A DNA stretch of 64,000 nucleotides, taken from Billgrantia lactosivorans. GTDB lineage: Bacteria > Pseudomonadota > Gammaproteobacteria > Pseudomonadales > Halomonadaceae. Every line of letters starts with the position of its first letter. The first letter of the stretch is position 1. The notes under the pieces are model-generated. The model was given only the letters and a program-made list of their open reading frames with translations, made no database searches and was not told the origin of the DNA. Shown one piece after another: positions 59,725 to 64,000 of the stretch. A program made the position numbers and the translations under genes. The stretch covers positions 286-64,285 of the forward strand of contig NZ_QHGY01000003.1 of assembly GCF_003254665.1 (NCBI RefSeq), written 5' to 3'.

Positions 59725-60798
59725 TCAGTTCTGGCGCTCCACCGCCAGTCTGGCCAGGTCGGCCATGCTGTCGCGGTAGCGGCTGGGGGGCAGGAAATCG
59801 AGCTGCTCCAGCGCCTTGGCCGACATCTCTTCCGCCCGTGCGCGAGTGTAGTCCAGCGCGCCGGTATCGCGCACGATGGCGAGCACCTCGTCCAGCCGCT
59901 CGAGACCGCCCTGGCGGATCGCCTGGCGGATCGTCTTGGCCTGGTCGGCGGTGCCGGCGGCCATGGCCTGGATCAGCGGCAGGGTCGGCTTGCCTTCGGC
60001 CAGGTCGTCACCCACGTTCTTGCCCATGGCGGTGGCATCGCCCTGGTAGTCGAGCAGGTCGTCGACGAGCTGGAAGGCCAGCCCCAGGTAACGGCCGTAG
60101 TACTGCAGCGCCGCCTCCTGCCGCGGGTCGGCTTCGGCCAGCACCGCACCGCTGTGGGTGGCGGCCTCGAACAGCATGGCGGTCTTGCCCTGGATGGTCT
60201 CGAAGTAGACTGCCTCGTCGATGTCGGGGTTGCCCACGTTGGTCAGCTGTTGCACCTCGCCTTCGGCGATGACGCAGGTGGCGCCCGAGAGTATCCCCAT
60301 GATCTTGAGCGAGCCGATCTCCACCATCATCTGAAAGGAGCGTGAGTAGAGGTAGTCGCCCACCAGCACCGAGGGGGCGTTGCCCCAGGCGTCGTTGGCG
60401 GTGGCGCGGCCGCGGCGCATGTGGGATTCGTCGACCACGTCGTCGTGCAGCAGGGTCGAGGTGTGCATGAACTCGATCAGCGTGGCCAGCGAGATGTGCT
60501 TGTCGCCCTGGTAACCCAGCGCACGGGCGGCGAGCAGAACCAGCAGAGGGCGCAGCCGCTTGCCGCCGCTGGCGATGATGTACTGGCCGATGGTTTCCAC
60601 CAGCGGGACCCGCGAGGCCAGCTGGTCCATGATGGTGCGGTTGACCGCGGCGAAATCGTCGGCAACCGCCGCATGGAGCGACGAGGCGGGGGCGTTGCTG
60701 TCGGGCGGGCGGGTCGAGGCGTTGGCTGGCATGGGGGTATCATCGAGCTGTTGGGCCGAGATGCCGGAAAGTGGCGGAGGGCCTTGGGTTGCGGTCAT
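59725..60798 (-). CDS. ispB: Octaprenyl-diphosphate synthase-type polyprenyl synthase
   Basis: Builds the ubiquinone side chain; 357 residues from ATG 60798, or 335 if ATG 60732 is used. The first 30-50 residues are variable and do not decide the start. The two Asp-rich motifs LLHDDVVDES and LVDDLLDYQGD are intact, with GGKRLRP before the first. The gene diverges from rplU-rpmA, a conserved pairing. Confidence 0.95.
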   Translation of the reverse strand: MTATQGPPPLSGISAQQLDDTPMPANASTRPPDSNAPASSLHAAVADDFAAVNRTIMDQLASRVPLVETIGQYIIASGGKRLRPLLVLLAARALGYQGDKHISLATLIEFMHTSTLLHDDVVDESHMRRGRATANDAWGNAPSVLVGDYLYSRSFQMMVEIGSLKIMGILSGATCVIAEGEVQQLTNVGNPDIDEAVYFETIQGKTAMLFEAATHSGAVLAEADPRQEAALQYYGRYLGLAFQLVDDLLDYQGDATAMGKNVGDDLAEGKPTLPLIQAMAAGTADQAKTIRQAIRQGGLERLDEVLAIVRDTGALDYTRARAEEMSAKALEQLDFLPPSRYRDSMADLARLAVERQN

Positions 60799-60887
60799 GC
60801 TATGGCCCCCCCATGGGGGCGTCAAGCTGTGCCGCGGTGCGCCTAGACGCGGCCCATCCGCGGGTGGCCGACGAGCACAGCGGCGGC

Positions 60888-60916
60888 TTGAATGGCGTGC
60901 CGGGCGCGGTTATAAT
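60888..60916 (+). promoter_or_regulatory. rplU-rpmA promoter
   Basis: TTGAAT (60888-60893), 17 bases and a perfect TATAAT (60911-60916). The leader to rplU is about 100 bases. Confidence 0.85.
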
Positions 60917-61022
60917 GCGCGGCCCACTCATCACGCTCCCTGTCAGATGGCTGCCGAAAGGGGCGCCACTCGAAGCAGGCCGATGAAGAGCCAACCCCGA
61001 TGAGTTCTGGAGGGATACGCAC

Positions 61023-61334
61023 ATGTACGCAGTAATCAAGAGCGGTGGCAAGCAGTACCGCGTTCAGGAAGGCCAGACGCTCAAGCTCGAGAAGCTGGAG
61101 ATTCCGACCGGCGAGACCGTCGAGTTCGACCAGGTACTGCTGGTTGCCGATGGCGATGACGTGACCGTCGGCGCGCCGCTGGTCGACGGTGCCAAGGTGG
61201 CGGCCGAGATCGTCTCCCACGGCCGTGGCGAGAAGATCCGCATCATCAAGTTCCGTCGCCGCAAGCACCACATGAAGCGTCAGGGCCACCGTCAGTGGTT
61301 CACTGAAGTCAAGATCACCGGGATTTCCGCCTAA
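61023..61334 (+). CDS. rplU: 50S ribosomal protein L21
   Basis: 103 residues, [20 protein letters not shown]. The C-terminal [23 protein letters not shown] is the family signature. GGAGG precedes the start. rpmA follows after 32 bases. Confidence 0.98.
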   Translation: MYAVIKSGGKQYRVQEGQTLKLEKLEIPTGETVEFDQVLLVADGDDVTVGAPLVDGAKVAAEIVSHGRGEKIRIIKFRRRKHHMKRQGHRQWFTEVKITGISA

Positions 61335-61366
61335 GCGGCTTCCCCTTAACGAGCGAGGACTTTGCA

Positions 61367-61624
61367 ATGGCTCATAAGAAGGCAGCCGGTTCTACCCGTA
61401 ACGGCCGCGATTCAGAATCCAAGCGCCTTGGTGTCAAGCTGTACGGCGGCCAGGCCGTCACCGCAGGCAACATCATCGTGCGCCAGCGCGGCACCCGCTT
61501 TCACGCCGGTACCGGCGTCGGTGTCGGCCGCGACCACACCCTGTTCGCCCTGAGCGACGGCGTGATCAAGTTCGAGACCAAGGGTCCGAAGAACCGCAAG
61601 TTCGTCAGCGTCGTCTCTGCCTGA
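61367..61624 (+). CDS. rpmA: 50S ribosomal protein L27
   Basis: 85 residues with N-terminal [21 protein letters not shown], so it needs no proteolytic trimming of the kind seen in Firmicutes. [15 protein letters not shown] is intact. A terminator follows. Confidence 0.98.
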   Translation: MAHKKAAGSTRNGRDSESKRLGVKLYGGQAVTAGNIIVRQRGTRFHAGTGVGVGRDHTLFALSDGVIKFETKGPKNRKFVSVVSA

Positions 61625-61645
61625 GAACGCACGAACCGGTAAATG

Positions 61646-61673
61646 GAAGGCCCCGCTCAGGCGGGGCCTTCTT
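61646..61673 (+). terminator. rplU-rpmA terminator
   Basis: GAAGGCCCCGC, loop TCAG, GCGGGGCCTTC, then TTG. The 11-bp stem has a short T-tract. TATCAT just after it (61675-61680) could be a -10 for obgE. Confidence 0.85.
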
Positions 61674-61708
61674 GTATCATGGCGGCAGAGACCGTCGGGA
61701 GAGTGACA

Positions 61709-62896
61709 ATGCAGTTCGTCGACGAAGCCTCGATCATCGTGGAGGCCGGCAGGGGCGGTAACGGCTGCCTCAGCTTCCGCCGCGAGAAGTATGTGCCCAA
61801 GGGAGGGCCCGATGGCGGCGACGGCGGGCATGGCGGCAGCGTCTACCTGGTGGGCGACGACGCCCTCAACACGCTGATCGACTTCAAGTATCAGCGCTTC
61901 TACCAGGCAGAGAGCGGCCGCCCCGGCCAGGGGCGGCAGATGAGCGGCCGGGCCGGCAGCGACCTGGTGGTCAAGGTGCCGGTGGGCACCACTGTGATCG
62001 ACGAGGACACCCTCGAGGTGATCGCCGACATCACCGAGATCGGCCAGCAGGTGCTGGTGGCCCAGGGCGGTCGCCGCGGGCTCGGCAACATCCACTTCAA
62101 GTCGTCGACCAACCGCGCGCCGCGCAAGACCACGCCGGGCACCGACGGCGAGCGGCGAAACCTGCGCCTGGAGATGAAGGTGATGGCCGATGTCGGCCTG
62201 CTGGGCATGCCCAACGCCGGCAAGTCGACCCTGATCCGCTCGGTCTCCGCGGCCAAGCCCAAGGTGGCCGACTACCCCTTCACCACGCTGGTGCCCAATC
62301 TTGGCGTGGTGAAGCTGGGTCTGCACGAGCACTTCGTGATGGCCGACGTGCCGGGGCTGATCGAAGGCGCCTCGGATGGCGCCGGGCTGGGGCTGCGCTT
62401 CCTCAAGCACCTGACGCGCACCCGGCTGCTGTTCCACGTGGTCGACGTGGCGCCGTTCGACGAGTCCGATCCGGTCGAGGTCGCCCGTGCCATCGCCCAT
62501 GAGCTCGAGCAGTTCTCGCCGACCCTGGCCGAGCGCCCGCGCTGGCTGGTGCTCAACAAGCTCGACCTGGTGCCGGAAGAGGAGCGCGAGGCGCGTGTGC
62601 AGGCCATCGTCGAGGGCCTGGCCTGGGAGGGGCCGGTGTTTCGTATCGCGGCGATCAGCGGCGAGGGCACCGACGCCCTGGTGCAGGCGGCGCATCGCTG
62701 GCTCACCGAGCAGCGCCGGCTCGAGAACGAGGACGAGGAGGCCGCCGAGCGCGAGCGCGAGATGCGTGAGCGCATGGAGGCCGAGGCAGTGGCGCGCACC
62801 GAGGCGCGGCTGGGCCGCCGGCGCAAGCGCAGCGATCAGGACGACGATGATTTCGATGACGATGACTACGACGTCGAAGTCGAATATGTAGAGTGA
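61709..62896 (+). CDS. obgE: GTPase ObgE/CgtA
   Basis: 50S assembly and stringent-response GTPase; 395 residues from ATG 61709 ([17 protein letters not shown]). The glycine-rich Obg fold covers about 1-158 and the G domain begins at [13 protein letters not shown] and the [10 protein letters not shown] switch II are present. The tail ([18 protein letters not shown]) is strongly acidic. rplU-rpmA-obgE-proB is a widespread order. Confidence 0.97.
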   Translation: MQFVDEASIIVEAGRGGNGCLSFRREKYVPKGGPDGGDGGHGGSVYLVGDDALNTLIDFKYQRFYQAESGRPGQGRQMSGRAGSDLVVKVPVGTTVIDEDTLEVIADITEIGQQVLVAQGGRRGLGNIHFKSSTNRAPRKTTPGTDGERRNLRLEMKVMADVGLLGMPNAGKSTLIRSVSAAKPKVADYPFTTLVPNLGVVKLGLHEHFVMADVPGLIEGASDGAGLGLRFLKHLTRTRLLFHVVDVAPFDESDPVEVARAIAHELEQFSPTLAERPRWLVLNKLDLVPEEEREARVQAIVEGLAWEGPVFRIAAISGEGTDALVQAAHRWLTEQRRLENEDEEAAEREREMRERMEAEAVARTEARLGRRRKRSDQDDDDFDDDDYDVEVEYVE

Positions 62897-62947
62897 GGCG
62901 CTCAGTTTCTCTGGGTTTGAGGTTCAGCCTTGTTGGAGAGTGAACAG

Positions 62948-64000
62948 GTGAGCAACGAGCGGGTTCCGGGTCGCGATGCGCTGCGTGGCGCTCGCCGGGT
63001 GGTGGTGAAGATCGGCAGCGCGCTGCTGACCAACGACGGTCGCGGGCTCGACGAGGCGGCGATCGGCGGCTGGGTGGACCAGATCGCGGCCCTGCATCGG
63101 CAGGGCTGCGAGGTGGTGCTGGTGTCGTCGGGCGCCGTGGCGGCCGGCATGGTGCGCCTGGGCTGGCAGGCCCGGCCTTCGGCAGTGCACGAGCTTCAGG
63201 CCGCCGCCGCGGTGGGCCAGAACGGCCTGACCCAGTGCTACGAGCACCACTTCGCCCGCCATGGCCTGCTCACCGCCCAGGTGCTGCTGACCCATGACGA
63301 CCTCTCCAACCGCAAGCGCTACCTCAATGCGCGCTCGGCACTGCGCACCCTGGTCGACCTGCGCGTGGTGCCGGTGATCAACGAGAACGACACCGTGGTC
63401 ACCGACGAGATCCGCTTCGGCGACAACGACACCCTGGGCGCGCTGGTGGCCAACCTGCTCGAGGCCGAGGTGCTGGTGATCCTCACCGACCAGGAGGGGC
63501 TGTACGACGCCGATCCGCGCCACAGCCCGGCGGCCACGTTGATCCACGAGGGGCGGGCCGGCGATCCGTCGCTGGCGGCGATGGCCGGCGGTGGTGGCGC
63601 GCTGGGGCGCGGCGGCATGACCACCAAGGTCCAGGCGGCGCGCCTGGCGGCACGCTCGGGTGCCGTCACGGTGATCGCCAGCGGTCGCCAGCCCGAGGTG
63701 CTGAACCGGCTGATCCAGGGCGAGCGGCTGGGCACCCTGCTGTGCCCGGAGGAGGCGCCGATCGCGGCGCGCAAGCGCTGGCTGGCCGGCCAGCTGCAGG
63801 TGCGCGGCAGCCTGACCCTGGATGCCGGGGCGGTCAAGGTGCTGCGCGGCAGCGGTTCGAGCCTGCTGCCAGTGGGCGTCAAGGCGCTGTCGGGCGACTT
63901 CGTGCGCGGCGACATGGTGCTGTGCCTCGACGAGCAGGGCGAACGGGTCGCCAAGGGCCTGGTGAACTACGGCGCCGACGAGGCGCGCCGCATTCTCGGC
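62948..64000 (+). CDS. proB: Glutamate 5-kinase, cut by the window end
   Basis: First step of proline synthesis, making glutamyl-5-phosphate; also important for osmoprotection. Start GTG 62948 ([15 protein letters not shown] follows) has GGAG nine bases ahead. 351 codons are visible with no stop, and E. coli ProB has 367 residues, so only a short C-terminal piece is missing. [19 protein letters not shown] and INENDTV...FGDNDTL mark the kinase. The PUA domain begins near residue 275. Confidence 0.95.
   Translation, partial: MSNERVPGRDALRGARRVVVKIGSALLTNDGRGLDEAAIGGWVDQIAALHRQGCEVVLVSSGAVAAGMVRLGWQARPSAVHELQAAAAVGQNGLTQCYEHHFARHGLLTAQVLLTHDDLSNRKRYLNARSALRTLVDLRVVPVINENDTVVTDEIRFGDNDTLGALVANLLEAEVLVILTDQEGLYDADPRHSPAATLIHEGRAGDPSLAAMAGGGGALGRGGMTTKVQAARLAARSGAVTVIASGRQPEVLNRLIQGERLGTLLCPEEAPIAARKRWLAGQLQVRGSLTLDAGAVKVLRGSGSSLLPVGVKALSGDFVRGDMVLCLDEQGERVAKGLVNYGADEARRILG

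Overview
This window is a 64 kb, GC-rich stretch of gammaproteobacterial chromosome. Gene order (birA-coaX-tRNAs-secE-nusG-rpl/rpo-str-S10-spc-alpha, then uvrA-MFS-ssb, fabAB, rapA, ispB, rplU-rpmA-obgE-proB) and protein sequences resemble the Oceanospirillales/Pseudomonas side of the class. My best guess is a Halomonas-like member of the Halomonadaceae; I infer the family from general likeness, not from a database match.

Region 1 (1-33 kb) is the translation and transcription core, all on the + strand. It runs birA and coaX; tRNA-Tyr, -Gly and -Thr; tRNA-Trp, secE and nusG; rplKA; an L10-type leader, rplJL, an attenuator and rpoBC; rpsL-rpsG-fusA-tuf; the S10 and spc operons through secY and rpmJ; and the alpha operon rpsM-rpsK-rpsD-rpoA-rplQ, closed by a strong terminator. 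Good sigma70-type promoters stand before the tRNA cluster, tRNA-Trp/secE, rpsL and rpsJ. There is only one tuf in the window: the copy expected between tRNA-Thr and tRNA-Trp is missing.

Region 2 (33-42 kb) holds uvrA (-), a YajR-like MFS exporter, ssb, a degenerate RmlD-like protein, a PlsC-family acyltransferase, and the fabA-fabB unsaturated fatty acid operon (-). Region 3 (42-60 kb) is more accessory. It has three c-di-GMP enzymes (PAS-GGDEF-EAL, PAS-PAS-GGEEF and a periplasmic-sensor GGDEF-EAL). It also has a MerR/LitR-like regulator in operon with the photolyase phrB, a small CbiX-type chelatase, a TIGR01777 epimerase, rapA, an Lgt-half/TlpA fusion, and a small membrane protein overlapping a lipoprotein phospholipase D. 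Its last operon is porin, periplasmic binding protein, c-di-GMP enzyme, which lies beside tRNA-Pro. Region 4 (60-64 kb) is ispB (-) divergent from rplU-rpmA, then obgE and the start of proB, which is cut by the window end.

The two most interesting systems are these. First, a probable light-responsive regulon: MerR, phrB, chelatase and epimerase, with a TGTACA-N12-TGTACA operator in front of merR and 11-bp-spaced half-sites at two other places. Second, a three-gene operon that would connect an outer-membrane porin and a periplasmic binding protein to an inner-membrane GGDEF-EAL enzyme. No gap between genes exceeds 300 bases. I saw no insertion sequence, prophage or CRISPR array.
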